Below are positions 24,493 through 33,320 of a stretch of 42,083 bases of DNA, in pieces. Positions within the stretch are counted from its first letter, which is position 1; each line of letters begins with the position of its first letter. The stretch spans positions 1 through 42,083 of the forward strand of contig CAIUMD010000113.1 in NCBI GenBank assembly GCA_903900155.1, in the 5' to 3' direction. The position numbers were made by a program, and so were the translations under genes. Below the pieces are notes generated by a model. That model was given only the letters and a program-made list of their open reading frames with translations. It was not told where the DNA came from and ran no database searches. This DNA is from an uncultured Caulobacterales bacterium. GTDB taxonomy: Bacteria; Pseudomonadota; Alphaproteobacteria; Caulobacterales; Caulobacteraceae.

Positions 24493-25521
24493 GTGGGGGT
24501 AGGGGAGTTTGGCGCGGCCTTGTCCGTGACGATCGACGACGTGGCCGCTGCGGCCGAGGTCTCGATCCGCACCGTCTCCCGCGTGCTCAACGAGTCGCCA
24601 AACGTCGGCGACGAGACCCGCAAGCGGGTGCTCGAGACCATCGAGCGCCTGGGCTACGCACCCAGCACCCGGGCGCGGGCGCTGGCCTCGGGCCGCTCTT
24701 TCCTGATCGCCATGGTCCAGGACGACCCCAACGCCCACGTCATCGGCGCGCTGCAGCGGGGCATTGTCGACGCCTGCTCCTCGCATGGCTACGAGTTGGT
24801 CGTGCGCCCGGTGCGGTTCGGCAATCCTGACGTCGCCCAGGACGTCGAGAACTTCGTGCGCCGCTCGCGGGTGGACGGGCTGATCGTCCTGCCGCCGGCC
24901 TCCGAGATCGCCGCCATTCCAGAGCGCCTGAACCGCCTGGGCGTGCCGTCGGTCGGTATCGCCTCGGTCTGGGTCCCGGAATATCCCTGCATGCTGGTCA
25001 GCAACGAGCGCGGCGCCAGCCGGGCGCTGGGCCAGCACCTCAAGGCGCTGGGCCACCGGCGCATCGCCATGATCGAAGGGCCGCCGCACTTCCGCTCGGC
25101 CCAGGAGCGCAAGGCCGGCTTCCTGGAAGGCGTCGGCGCCGCCATGCCCGAGGCGTTTTTGCGCAAGGGCGACTACGGCTTCGAGAGCGGCCTAGTCGCG
25201 GCCGAGGCGCTGCTGTCGCTGGACCAGCCGCCGACGGCGATCTTCGCGAGCAACGACATCATGGCCGCCGGCGTCGTGAAGACCGCCCGCGAGCGCGGCG
25301 TCGCCATTCCCGAGCAGCTGTCGGTCGTCGGCTTCGACGACAGCGACATCGCCTCGATTATCACGCCGGCCCTGACCACGATCCGTCGTCCGCTGGTCGA
25401 CATGGCCCAGGCCGCCACCGAACGCTTGCTGGAGATGATCAACGGCAAGCGGCTGAACTGGCCGCAGGAGCCGATCGACCTGACTCTCATGCACCGCCAG
25501 TCGGTCAGCTCACCGCGCTGA
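24493..25521 (+). CDS. LacI-family transcriptional regulator (second)
   Basis: A 342-residue protein with the LacI helix-turn-helix SVTIDDVAAAAEVSIRTVSRVLNESPNVGDETRKRV starting near residue 11, and a ligand domain with SFLIAMVQDDPNAHVIGALQRG, ALGHRRIAMIEGP, ASNDIMAAGVVKTA and SVVGFDDSDIAS. The GTG start follows AGGGAG. It lies 373 bases before the TonB receptor of the catabolic cluster on the same strand, and next to the GH3/GH30 genes across the IclR gene, so its target is unclear. Ligands of this family are usually sugars, which would argue for the saccharide locus. Confidence 0.87.
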   Translation: MGVGEFGAALSVTIDDVAAAAEVSIRTVSRVLNESPNVGDETRKRVLETIERLGYAPSTRARALASGRSFLIAMVQDDPNAHVIGALQRGIVDACSSHGYELVVRPVRFGNPDVAQDVENFVRRSRVDGLIVLPPASEIAAIPERLNRLGVPSVGIASVWVPEYPCMLVSNERGASRALGQHLKALGHRRIAMIEGPPHFRSAQERKAGFLEGVGAAMPEAFLRKGDYGFESGLVAAEALLSLDQPPTAIFASNDIMAAGVVKTARERGVAIPEQLSVVGFDDSDIASIITPALTTIRRPLVDMAQAATERLLEMINGKRLNWPQEPIDLTLMHRQSVSSPR

Positions 25522-25692
25522 CAGACCGTTCTCGCGCCGACGAGAAGAGCCGCTATCGGCCGCGCCATAACGCTTCTCCAGATCCGCCGCCCATTCCTAC
25601 ATCGCCAGCTGACAGATCTGCGATACCCCGACGCGTGGGCACAGGGCAGGAGAGCCCCTCCGGAAAGGGGCACCTTTGGGCGGCTTCTGGTT

Positions 25693-25706
25693 CGCTCTGA
25701 AGCAAG
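25693..25706 (+). promoter_or_regulatory. Third candidate copy of the cluster's activator motif
   Basis: CGCTCTGAAGCAAG matches CGCGCTGAGGCAAG at 37320-37333 in 12 of 14 positions and has the same orientation relative to its downstream gene. It lies about 190 bases before the TonB receptor start. I found it by eye while looking for the motif, so a full scan is needed to weigh it. Confidence 0.4.
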
Positions 25707-25764
25707 TTTCGGCGGCGCCGCGCCGCTTTCGCGGTCGCCGATGGCTCAACATGCGTGCGGCAGG

Positions 25765-25784
25765 GACATTTTGAGTGAAATGTC
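25765..25784. promoter_or_regulatory. Imperfect 20-bp palindrome before the receptor gene
   Basis: GACATTT and AAATGTC (25765-25771, 25778-25784) are perfect 7-bp arms around TGAGTG. It lies 111 bases before the receptor start. The half GACATTT also occurs at 24367-24373 just inside the IclR promoter region, so IclR could bind both; that link rests on seven bases only. Confidence 0.35.
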
Positions 25785-25894
25785 AGTCGTCGCCGCTCGC
25801 CGTCCAGCCTGAGCGGCGGATGATCAGTCTCGAGGCGTCGACCTGGGGATAACCGCCGCAGGCGGTGGGCGCGACGGCCTCGGATGAGGACCGC

Positions 25895-28312
25895 ATGTCG
25901 ACCTATCGACTTTTGATGGCGGGTTGTTCCGCCCTAGTCCTGCTGGCGCACTCGCCGGCTGCTTTCGCTGAAGAAACCACCACGCCGCCGTCTGATACCG
26001 TCGACGAGGTCGTGGTCAAGGCGCGCGACAAGGCTGGCTTGATCGAGAAACAGCCCAACAACACCGTCTTCGGCATCGACAAGCCGTTGCTGGAGACGCC
26101 GCGCTCGGCCAGCTTCGTCAGCGACGTGACGCTGGAGCGCTACGGCATCCAGACGATCGACGGCCTGACCGCTGTTTCGCCCGGAAGCTACACGGCCAGC
26201 TTCTACGGCGTGCCCGGCGCGCTGAACATCCGGGGCACCCTGGCCGAGAACTATTTCCGCGGCTTCAAGCGCATCGAGAACCGGGGCACCTATTCGACCC
26301 CGATCGGCGCGGCCGACCAGATCCAGATCGTGCGTGGCCCGCCGACCCCGATCTACGGTTCGGGCAAGGTGGGCGGCATGCTCAACTTCATTCCGAAGTC
26401 GGGCAAGAACGAGGGCGGCTACCTGACCGAGCCGACCGGTGGAGCCACCCTGACCTACGGCTCGTACAACAAGAAGAACGCCACGGCCCAGATCGGCCTG
26501 CCGGTGAACTTCGGCCCCGTCACCGGCGGCGTCTATCTGTACGGCGAGGTCGAGGACAGCCACAGCTACTACAAGGGCATCTATCCGCGCCGCCAGACGC
26601 TGGAAGCCTCGTCGGACTTCGACCTCGGCAACGGTTGGACCACGGCGTTCGGCGGCATGTACTACCACTCGGACGGCGATGTGCAGACGCCCGGCTGGAA
26701 CCGCCTGACCCAGTCGCTGATCGACAACCAGACCTACATCACCGGCCGCGACACCACGCTGAAGGACACCGACGGCAACGGCCGCCTGACGCCGAACGAG
26801 ATCGGCTTCTATCCGTATTCCAGCGCCCTGTACCTGGCCTATTACGGCTTTCCGTCGACCAACGACCTTCACACCCTGGACGTCGGGGTCGGCACGACCA
26901 AGCTGAACCCGCGCAATGTCTATATCAGCGGCGCGGACTTCTCGAAGACCCGCACCAACACCCTCTATTACGACCTGGCCAAGGCGCTGTCGCCCGACAG
27001 CGCCATCAAGCTGCAGCTGTTCTACGACGACCAGGAGAACAAGCGCTTCGTCAGCTACGGCTATCCGGCCTGGTTCGACAGCAAGGTGTGGGAAGCCCGC
27101 GCGACCTACAACTTCGCCTATGACGTGGGAGCCATCACCTCCAAGTCGTTCGTCGGGGCCTCGTATCGCAGCTTCGAGGGCCGCCGCCGCGAGAGCTACA
27201 ACAGCGGACTGATCGCCCTGGATCGTCGCGATATCAGCTTCGGCGCGACGCCGACCGACATCATCGACAGCCCGTTCTCGACCGAGACCGGCGCCGGGGT
27301 GCAGGGCCTGCTGTGGGAGAACGACAACAAGAGCACGTGGCAGCAGGCCGGCGTCTTCGCGATGACCGACATCATGGTCGGCGAGCGTCTGAACCTGATG
27401 TTGGGCGGCCGCTACGACGACTATAACGTCAAGTCCAAAGACACGGGCTATCTCAGCTACCAGATCGCCGGCCAGCAGAAGGCCAGCAAGGGCAAGTTCA
27501 CCTACAGCGCCAGCGCGACCTACAAGGCGCCGGCGGGCGTCATGCCCTACATCACCTACGCCAAGGCCTCGGCCCTGGAGATGAGCCAGGCGGGCGACAT
27601 CGCCCCGGGCCTGGTGGCCGACGCCAGCGACGCCTGGCTGTCGAACAGCGACCTGGCCGAGGCCGGCTTCAAGTTCCAGTGGCTGAAGGGCACGCTGGTC
27701 GGCTCGCTGGCCGGCTATCGTCAGAACCGCACCCAGCTGACCGGCATCACCGGCACGCCGACCGGCACCCGCGCCAAGGGCGTGGAGCTGGAAGTGCGCT
27801 GGCTGGCCAGCGAGAATTTCAGCTTCACCTTCTCGGGCAACACCCAGCGCACGACCGTGAAGGGCCCCGACAACTCGTTCCAGTACATCCCGGCCTATAC
27901 CGCCGGCGTGCCGGGCGCCCAGGCCTATGGCGGCACCTATGTGGTGTGGGCGTTCAGCAGCCTGCCGGGCCGGTCGGGCGACTACGACTACACCCTGATC
28001 CCGAAGTCGGTGGTCAGCCTGTACGGCGCCTACACCAGCGACGCGCATGAGTGGGGCAAGGCCGGCGGCACGCTGGGCGTGACCCACGTGACCAAGACCT
28101 CGGGCACCGTCCAGAACGCCGTGACCTATCCCGCATACTGGGTGGCCAGCGGCAGCGTCTATTACGAATACGGTCCGTACACGGCCACGCTCAATGTCAA
28201 TAACCTGTTCGACAAGCTCTACTTCACGCCCGACGCGGACAGCTACGCCAACCTCGGCGCGCTGCCCAGCAAGGGCCGTGAGTGGCGCGTGACCCTGTCC
28301 CGGAAATTCTAG
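25895..28312 (+). CDS. TonB-dependent receptor of the catabolic cluster
   Basis: An 805-residue outer-membrane receptor. The signal peptide ends about AFA-EE (residue 25); VDEVVVKAR at 36-44 is TonB-box-like, and the plug includes VFGIDKPLLETPRSASFVSDVTLERYG and IQIVRGPPTPIYGSGKVGGMLNFIPKSG, as in siderophore-type receptors; the last strand is REWRVTLSRKF. Residues 291-302 (DTDGNGRLTPNE) fit a full EF-hand calcium loop in an extracellular part of the barrel. The ATG at 25895 follows GAGGA; an in-frame GTG ten codons upstream is less likely. As first gene of a catabolic operon it probably takes up the substrate rather than iron. Confidence 0.88.
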   Translation: MSTYRLLMAGCSALVLLAHSPAAFAEETTTPPSDTVDEVVVKARDKAGLIEKQPNNTVFGIDKPLLETPRSASFVSDVTLERYGIQTIDGLTAVSPGSYTASFYGVPGALNIRGTLAENYFRGFKRIENRGTYSTPIGAADQIQIVRGPPTPIYGSGKVGGMLNFIPKSGKNEGGYLTEPTGGATLTYGSYNKKNATAQIGLPVNFGPVTGGVYLYGEVEDSHSYYKGIYPRRQTLEASSDFDLGNGWTTAFGGMYYHSDGDVQTPGWNRLTQSLIDNQTYITGRDTTLKDTDGNGRLTPNEIGFYPYSSALYLAYYGFPSTNDLHTLDVGVGTTKLNPRNVYISGADFSKTRTNTLYYDLAKALSPDSAIKLQLFYDDQENKRFVSYGYPAWFDSKVWEARATYNFAYDVGAITSKSFVGASYRSFEGRRRESYNSGLIALDRRDISFGATPTDIIDSPFSTETGAGVQGLLWENDNKSTWQQAGVFAMTDIMVGERLNLMLGGRYDDYNVKSKDTGYLSYQIAGQQKASKGKFTYSASATYKAPAGVMPYITYAKASALEMSQAGDIAPGLVADASDAWLSNSDLAEAGFKFQWLKGTLVGSLAGYRQNRTQLTGITGTPTGTRAKGVELEVRWLASENFSFTFSGNTQRTTVKGPDNSFQYIPAYTAGVPGAQAYGGTYVVWAFSSLPGRSGDYDYTLIPKSVVSLYGAYTSDAHEWGKAGGTLGVTHVTKTSGTVQNAVTYPAYWVASGSVYYEYGPYTATLNVNNLFDKLYFTPDADSYANLGALPSKGREWRVTLSRKF

Positions 28313-28320
28313 TTCCCCCG

Positions 28321-28349
28321 CGCGGCGCGTCCCGCGAGGATGCGCCGCG
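28321..28349 (+). terminator. GC-rich hairpin between receptor and MFS genes
   Basis: CGCGGCGC (28321-28328) pairs with GCGCCGCG (28342-28349) across a 13-base loop. No U-tract follows and the MFS gene starts 19 bases later, so it more likely lowers or protects part of the transcript than ends it fully, letting the receptor be made in excess. Confidence 0.4.
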
Positions 28350-28367
28350 AGCTTGCATGGAGGCTCG

Positions 28368-29678
28368 ATGGCGATGTCGACGATCCAATGGCGCTCCTGG
28401 ACCCTCCTGGGCGCTCTTTCCCTGCTGTTGTTTCTGATCACGGCCTCGACGTTCTCGTCGTTGGGCGTGGTCCTGCCGGCCATGATCAAGGACCAGCAGT
28501 GGAGTTTCGCCTCGGCCTTCCTGGGCTTCACATTGCTGGGCGCGTTCTGCGGCGGCTCGTCGTGGTTGCCCGCGCTGCTGATCCGCAAGATCGGCGTGCG
28601 GGCCACGATCATCGCCGGTTCGGCCGTGATGATCGGCGGCTTCCTGTGCCTGACGACGGCGCGCGGGCTGCCGGTGTATCTGACTGGCACGGCCTTGCTG
28701 GGCGTCGGCTACCAGATGATGGCGCTGATCCCGGGCACGCACCTCTTGTCGATGCTGTTCAAGAAGCGCGCCCTGCCGTTCGGGATCTACTTCACGATCG
28801 GCTCGCTGGGCGGGGTCGTCGGCCCCTGGATGGCCCTGGTCGGCATGGAAATGGCCGGCGGCGCCTGGCGTCCATACTGGGCCTGGCAGGCTGTCGCCTC
28901 GGCCGTTGTCGGCGCTCTTGCCGCGGCCCTGGTCGGCGGCAAGGCCTGGCTGGAGAACGCGGCCGTCGAGACCGACAAGGCCGTGGCCGAGGAGGCCGCC
29001 GCCCAGCCGGCCAACGCCCGCGTCTACCGCACCCAGGTCGACTGGACGATCAAGGAGGCGATCCGCACCCCGCAGTTCTACGTCATCGTCGCGGCCTATT
29101 TCGCCCACCTGCTGGGCGGGGTCACCGCCGTCAGCCTGGCGCCCAGCCACTTCAGCGAAATGGGCGTGGCCTCGGCCGTGGCCGTCGCGGCGCTGAGCCT
29201 GGAATCCCTGATGCAGGTCGTGGCGCGGATGAGCGGCGGCCTGCTGGGCGACCGCATCGACCCGCGTTGGCTGCTGGCGGGCGCGCAAGGGATGATGGCC
29301 GCGGGCCTCTTGGCCCTGGCCAACGCCGCGACCTGGCCGATGATGGTGATCTTCGCGCTCGGCGTGGGCGTCGGCTTCGGCATGACCGTGCTGGCCGTCA
29401 GCATCCTGCTGCTCAACTACTATGGCCGGAAGAACAATCTCGAGCTCTTCTCGATGGTCTGCCTGGCCGGCGCCGTCTCGGCCCTGGGTCCGGTGATCGG
29501 CGGCGTCATGCGCGACCGTCTGGGCGGTTTCGCGCCCACCTTCCAGGTCTTCGCCGCCGTGATCGGCGTGATCTTCGTGGCGGCGCTGTTCATGCGCCCG
29601 CCGCGCAAGACCATCGAGGAAACCACGACCGCGCCGGTCCCGGCGCCCACGCCCGTCCTGCTGCGCGACGCGGCCTAA
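28368..29678 (+). CDS. MFS transporter
   Basis: A 436-residue inner-membrane carrier with about twelve hydrophobic segments; the N-half has STFSSLGVVLPAMIKDQQWSFASAFLGFTLLGAFCGGSS and the C-half a conserved MSGGLLGDRIDPRWLLAGAQ loop after the sixth or seventh helix. It resembles the oxalate/formate-antiporter-like and monocarboxylate branches, which move organic acids. It likely brings the substrate or an acid intermediate into the cytoplasm after the TonB receptor. The ATG at 28368 follows GGAGG by four bases; ATG 28374 is an equally good start. Confidence 0.85.
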   Translation: MAMSTIQWRSWTLLGALSLLLFLITASTFSSLGVVLPAMIKDQQWSFASAFLGFTLLGAFCGGSSWLPALLIRKIGVRATIIAGSAVMIGGFLCLTTARGLPVYLTGTALLGVGYQMMALIPGTHLLSMLFKKRALPFGIYFTIGSLGGVVGPWMALVGMEMAGGAWRPYWAWQAVASAVVGALAAALVGGKAWLENAAVETDKAVAEEAAAQPANARVYRTQVDWTIKEAIRTPQFYVIVAAYFAHLLGGVTAVSLAPSHFSEMGVASAVAVAALSLESLMQVVARMSGGLLGDRIDPRWLLAGAQGMMAAGLLALANAATWPMMVIFALGVGVGFGMTVLAVSILLLNYYGRKNNLELFSMVCLAGAVSALGPVIGGVMRDRLGGFAPTFQVFAAVIGVIFVAALFMRPPRKTIEETTTAPVPAPTPVLLRDAA

Positions 29679-29699
29679 GACAGTTCAGGGAGTAACGCC

Positions 29700-30764
29700 A
29701 TGTTCCACCGTCCTTCCCAGCACAAGGATTTCGGGGTCTTCCTGCCGGTCGCCAACGGCGGCTGGATCATCTCCAAGACCGCGCCGGTCCTCGACGGCCT
29801 CTATGAAACCAACCGCGCGGCGGCCGTGAAGGCCGATGAGGTCGGCATGGATTTCGTCATGTCGATGGGCAAGTTCCGCGGCTTCGGCGGCGAGACCGAC
29901 CACTGGGGCACGGCCCTGGAGTCCGTCACCATGATGGCCGGCATCGCCGAGGCCACCAAGACCGTGAAGATCTGGGCCACCATCCATCCGCTGCTGCAGA
30001 ACCCGGCCGTGGCGGCCAAGATGATCGCCACCCTGGATCACATCAGCGGCGGCCGCGCGGGCCTCAACATCGTGGCCGGCGCCTATCGCGGCGAGTTCGA
30101 CCAGATGGGCGCGTGGGACGACAGCCTGACCCACGACGACCGCTACGCCCTGACCGAGGAATGGACCACGATCGTCAAGCGGCTGTGGTCGGAAGACAGC
30201 GTCGACTTCGACGGCAAGTACTTCCAGATGAAGGACTGCCAGTCCAAGCCCAAGCCGATGTCCAAGCCGCGTCCGGACCTGGTTTGCGCCGGCATGTCGG
30301 ATCGGGGCTTCCAGTTCTCGGTGCGCGAGGCCGACATCTGCTTCATCGGCGGCCGTACGCCCGACGAGCGCCGCGACGCTTCGCTGCGCGCCAAGCGGGC
30401 GGCCGAGGGCATGGGCAAGACCATCAAGACCTTCGCGATGTGCACCGTCGTCCATGGCGACACGGATGCCGAGGCCCAGGCCAAGGTCGAGCACTACAAG
30501 GACGGCGCCGACATGGGCGCGATCCTGGCCATGCTGGAAAGCTGGGGCGTGCCGGCCGAGAAGCTCTCGACCGTCGCCAAGGCCCAGGGCGCGTTCATGA
30601 CCCACACCGTGGTCGGCTCGCCCCAGACCTGCAGCGCGCAGATCGAGGAGTACCTGCGCTATTGCGAGCTGGATGGCCTGATGATGATCTTCCCCGACTA
30701 TGTCGAGGGTCTGACCATGTTCGGGGCCGAGATCCTGCCGGGCCTGCGGGCGGTGTTCTCGTGA
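29700..30764 (+). CDS. RutA-like flavin-dependent (LLM) monooxygenase
   Basis: A 354-residue member of the bacterial luciferase-like monooxygenase family. It follows RutA closely in many places: FGVFLPVANGGWIIS, FVMSMGKFRGFGGETDHW, ESVTMMAGIAEAT, TLDHISGGRAGLNIVAGAYRGEFDQMG, and DLVCAGMSDRGFQFS. RutA uses reduced FMN and O2 to open the uracil ring by cleaving an amide C-N bond. Here the flavin would come from the reductase at 32811, and the product would pass to the RutB-like hydrolase, which starts within this gene's stop (GTGA). No other Rut genes (C, D, E, G) occur here, so the substrate is probably not uracil itself. Cytoplasmic. Confidence 0.85.
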   Translation: MFHRPSQHKDFGVFLPVANGGWIISKTAPVLDGLYETNRAAAVKADEVGMDFVMSMGKFRGFGGETDHWGTALESVTMMAGIAEATKTVKIWATIHPLLQNPAVAAKMIATLDHISGGRAGLNIVAGAYRGEFDQMGAWDDSLTHDDRYALTEEWTTIVKRLWSEDSVDFDGKYFQMKDCQSKPKPMSKPRPDLVCAGMSDRGFQFSVREADICFIGGRTPDERRDASLRAKRAAEGMGKTIKTFAMCTVVHGDTDAEAQAKVEHYKDGADMGAILAMLESWGVPAEKLSTVAKAQGAFMTHTVVGSPQTCSAQIEEYLRYCELDGLMMIFPDYVEGLTMFGAEILPGLRAVFS

Positions 30765-31423
30765 ACGCCCAAATTCCAACAAGTGTGGGGACCGTGGAGC
30801 GCGACGGCCTGGCGATCTGGATCGCGCCGTCGCGGACGGCCGTGGTGGTGATCGACATCCAGGTCGACTTCGCCTCGCCCGAGGGCGCGCTGGGCGCCTA
30901 TGTCGACATGGCCGTGGTGCAGCCCGCCGTGGCCGCCGCCGAGCGCCTGGTCGAGGCCGCGCGTGGGGCAGGGGTCCCGGTGGTGTTCGTGGGCCTGTTC
31001 ACGACGCCGGAGACCGACTCTCCCAGCTGGAAGGAGCGCATGCGCCGTCGCGGCGGGGATCCCGACAACGAGAGCGCCCTGTGCCGCGAGGGCGAGGTCG
31101 GCTCGGAGTTCTACGGTCCCCAGCCGCTGCCCGACGAGCTGGTGGTGAAGAAGATCCGCTACAGCGGCTTCGTGGGGACCAACCTCGATGCGCGCCTGAA
31201 CGCCCTGGGTGTCGACACCCTGGTGGTGGCGGGCCTGACGACCGAGTGCTGCGTCGACAGCACCGTCCGCGACGCCTTCAGCCTGGACTACCACGTGTTC
31301 GTCGCCGCCGACGCCTGCGCCGCCTACGAGCCCGAGATCCACGCCGCCTCGCTGAAGGTGATGGAATTGAACAGCGCGATCCTGACCGACACGGCGGCGA
31401 TCGCGCACGCCTGGAGCGCCTGA
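30761..31423 (+). CDS. RutB-like isochorismatase-family amidohydrolase
   Basis: A 220-residue cysteine hydrolase. The expected triad is visible: Asp32 in VVVIDIQVDF, Lys131 in VVKKIRYSGF and Cys164 in TTECCVDSTVRDAF. RYSGF and the region around Cys164 are RutB-like; RutB releases carbamate/ammonia from ureidoacrylate. Paired with the RutA-like enzyme, it probably hydrolyses an amide or ureide of the ring-opened product. The GTG start overlaps the previous stop by four bases. Alternatives in the same superfamily are nicotinamidase, maleamate amidase and N-carbamoyl hydrolases. Confidence 0.85.
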   Translation: MNAQIPTSVGTVERDGLAIWIAPSRTAVVVIDIQVDFASPEGALGAYVDMAVVQPAVAAAERLVEAARGAGVPVVFVGLFTTPETDSPSWKERMRRRGGDPDNESALCREGEVGSEFYGPQPLPDELVVKKIRYSGFVGTNLDARLNALGVDTLVVAGLTTECCVDSTVRDAFSLDYHVFVAADACAAYEPEIHAASLKVMELNSAILTDTAAIAHAWSA

Positions 31424-31425
31424 CC

Positions 31426-32811
31426 ATGGCCGATGGATTTCCGAACCTGGGCGCGGCCGCGCCCTACCAGGTCACCGAAGCCGACCGCGCCGCGATCGCC
31501 GCCGCCATCGACGAGACCGAGATCGTCGAGCTGGCCCTGACCCTGGGCAACATCCCCGCGCCGTCCGGCAAGGAGCTGGAGGTCGCCAACTACGTCCACG
31601 ACTGGATGGCCCGCGAAGGCTTCTCGCCGCGCAAGGTCGGGGCGACGCCGGAGCGGCCCAACATCATCGGCACGCACGGTGGGAAGGGGGTCGGCAAGAA
31701 CCTGCTGTTCACCGCCCACCTCGACACCGAGGCGCCGACCTGGAACCCCGATCTCGACCGCTACAAGTACAGCCCCGAGACCCTGGCCAATCCCGAATGG
31801 GAGACGTGCTGGCTTGAGGACGGCAAGCTCTACGGCTACCCGATCGCCAACGACCGCGGGCCGATGAGCTGCTTCCTGATCGCGGCCAAGGCGCTGAAGA
31901 AGGCCGGCTACGAGCTGGCCGGCAAGATGTACCTGACCGCCTGTCCCGGCGAGATCGGCCCCGAGCCGATCGAGGAGCACCGGGGCGTCGTCTATATGGG
32001 CAAGGACATCGGGGCCCACTACCTGTTCCACCACGGCGGCGTCGCCCCCGACTACGCCATCGCCGCCGAGGGCTGCGACTTCGGCCTGACCTGGGTCGGC
32101 TGCGGCTATGCGGTGTTCCGCTTCCAGGTCTGGGGCGAGGGTGTCTTCACCCCGCTGCTGGAGCATCCGGCGACGGCGGACCAGCACCCCAACCCGATCT
32201 ACAAGCTGGGCAAGCTGACCGAGGCCATCCACGCCTGGAGCGGCGAGTACGAGAAGAAGAGCCGCTATGACAGCCCCGGCGGCGTGGCCCAGCCCAAGTC
32301 GCAGATCGGCTCGGTGCGCGGCGGCATTCCCTTCGCTTTCGGGGCGGGGACCGAGCTGGTGAACCTCTATCTGGAGGTGGGCCTCACGCCCAAGCAGCGC
32401 GTGGCCGATATCCAGCACTCGCTGGAGGCCATGGTGCGCGAGGCGGGCCTGGGCCGCATCGACATCGAGCCGGTCGTGGTGCGCCACGGCTTCGAGGCCG
32501 ACGCCGCCGAGGTGGCGCCGCTGGTCGGGGCCGTGGACGTCGCCACCCAGCTGGGCCTGGGACACCCCGTGGCCCTGGCCAATCCCGTCTATTCCAGCAT
32601 GTGGCGCGACCACAACGTCTTCAACATGCAGCGGATTCCGGCGATCACGACCGGCTTCCGCCGCTGGCGCCCGACGCCCAAGGACCTGGTCGACAGCGCC
32701 TTGATCTACGCCCTGACGGCCCTGGCGATCTGCGGTCGCGCCAGCCCCGACGAAAGCGCCAGGCGCCCGGCCTCGGCGGTCTATCCCGACAACCCGTTCG
32801 GGAACGAGTGA
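31426..32811 (+). CDS. M20-family metallohydrolase
   Basis: A 461-residue dinuclear zinc hydrolase. Metal and catalytic residues fit M20: AHLDT with His98 and Asp100, NDRGPMSCF with Asp143, CPGEIGPE with probable catalytic Glu176, AAEGC, and a late RDHNVFNM that may carry the last His. The lid domain lies between about residues 215 and 340. No signal peptide, so it acts in the cytoplasm, unlike nutritional peptidases. M20 enzymes cleave peptide, N-acyl or carbamoyl bonds; here it gives a further C-N hydrolysis step. The ATG is two bases after the previous stop. Confidence 0.82.
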   Translation: MADGFPNLGAAAPYQVTEADRAAIAAAIDETEIVELALTLGNIPAPSGKELEVANYVHDWMAREGFSPRKVGATPERPNIIGTHGGKGVGKNLLFTAHLDTEAPTWNPDLDRYKYSPETLANPEWETCWLEDGKLYGYPIANDRGPMSCFLIAAKALKKAGYELAGKMYLTACPGEIGPEPIEEHRGVVYMGKDIGAHYLFHHGGVAPDYAIAAEGCDFGLTWVGCGYAVFRFQVWGEGVFTPLLEHPATADQHPNPIYKLGKLTEAIHAWSGEYEKKSRYDSPGGVAQPKSQIGSVRGGIPFAFGAGTELVNLYLEVGLTPKQRVADIQHSLEAMVREAGLGRIDIEPVVVRHGFEADAAEVAPLVGAVDVATQLGLGHPVALANPVYSSMWRDHNVFNMQRIPAITTGFRRWRPTPKDLVDSALIYALTALAICGRASPDESARRPASAVYPDNPFGNE

Positions 32812-33305
32812 TGAGCGCCGCGCCTCAAGTCCAAGCGCCCGAGCCGGCGGATTTCCGCAAGGCCATGGGCAGTTTCGCCGCCGGCGTGACCGTGGTCACC
32901 GCCTGCCACGACGGCCGGCTGGTCGGCACGACGGTCAGCGCCTTCAGCTCGGTGTCGATGGACCCGCCGCTGGTCATGGTCTGCCTCAAGCGCGACAGCC
33001 GCACCCTGGCGGCGCTGAACCAGGCCAGGACCTTCTGCATCAACATCCTGGCTCAGGAGCAGGGGGACCTGGCCTACCGCTTCGCCAAGAGCGGGACCGA
33101 CGATCGCTTCGCCCTGACCGCCGTCGAGGCCGGGGTCTGCGGCGCGCCGCTGCTGGCGGGTTGCGTGGCGGCGGTCGAGTGCGCGCTGCACGCCGCCCAT
33201 GACGGCGGCGATCACGAGATCCTGGTCGGGCGCGTGCTGCGCGTCGTGACCGACGAAACCAAGACGCCGCTCGTCTATGTGCGCGGCGGCTTCCTGAACG
33301 CTTAG
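32811..33305 (+). CDS. Flavin reductase, RutF-like
   Basis: A 164-residue FMN-binding split-barrel protein. FRKAMGSFAAGVTVVTACHDGRLVGTTVSAFSSVSMDPPLVMVCLKRDS and FCINILAQEQ are standard for NAD(P)H:FMN reductases feeding two-component monooxygenases. The obvious partner is the LLM enzyme three genes upstream. The ATG overlaps the M20 stop by one base. The cluster has no second flavin monooxygenase to serve. Confidence 0.88.
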   Translation: MSAAPQVQAPEPADFRKAMGSFAAGVTVVTACHDGRLVGTTVSAFSSVSMDPPLVMVCLKRDSRTLAALNQARTFCINILAQEQGDLAYRFAKSGTDDRFALTAVEAGVCGAPLLAGCVAAVECALHAAHDGGDHEILVGRVLRVVTDETKTPLVYVRGGFLNA

Positions 33306-33320
33306 CTGGAGTTGCGCCGC

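Larger units (their letters stand above)
25522..25894 (+). other. 373-base leader of the catabolic cluster, no gene
   Basis: No convincing gene lies here. It holds a GCCCCT/AGGGGC hairpin at 25654-25671 with a six-base loop, a match to the AraC-type motif of the downstream divergent promoters at 25693-25706, and a 7-bp-arm palindrome at 25765-25784. The receptor's GAGGA ribosome site is at 25885-25889. The length and the three structures suggest a regulated promoter, with transcription start probably after 25720. Confidence 0.5.

Noticed and set aside
25934..28690. 918-codon minus-strand open frame opposite the third TonB receptor
   Set aside because: Same cause: antisense of a clear receptor gene, with Gly/Arg/Val-rich composition and no recognisable motif.
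29700..33305. Genuine Rut (uracil) operon
   Set aside because: RutA-, RutB- and RutF-like genes are there, but RutC, D, E and the RutG transporter are not, and an M20 gene is inserted. Called Rut-like only.
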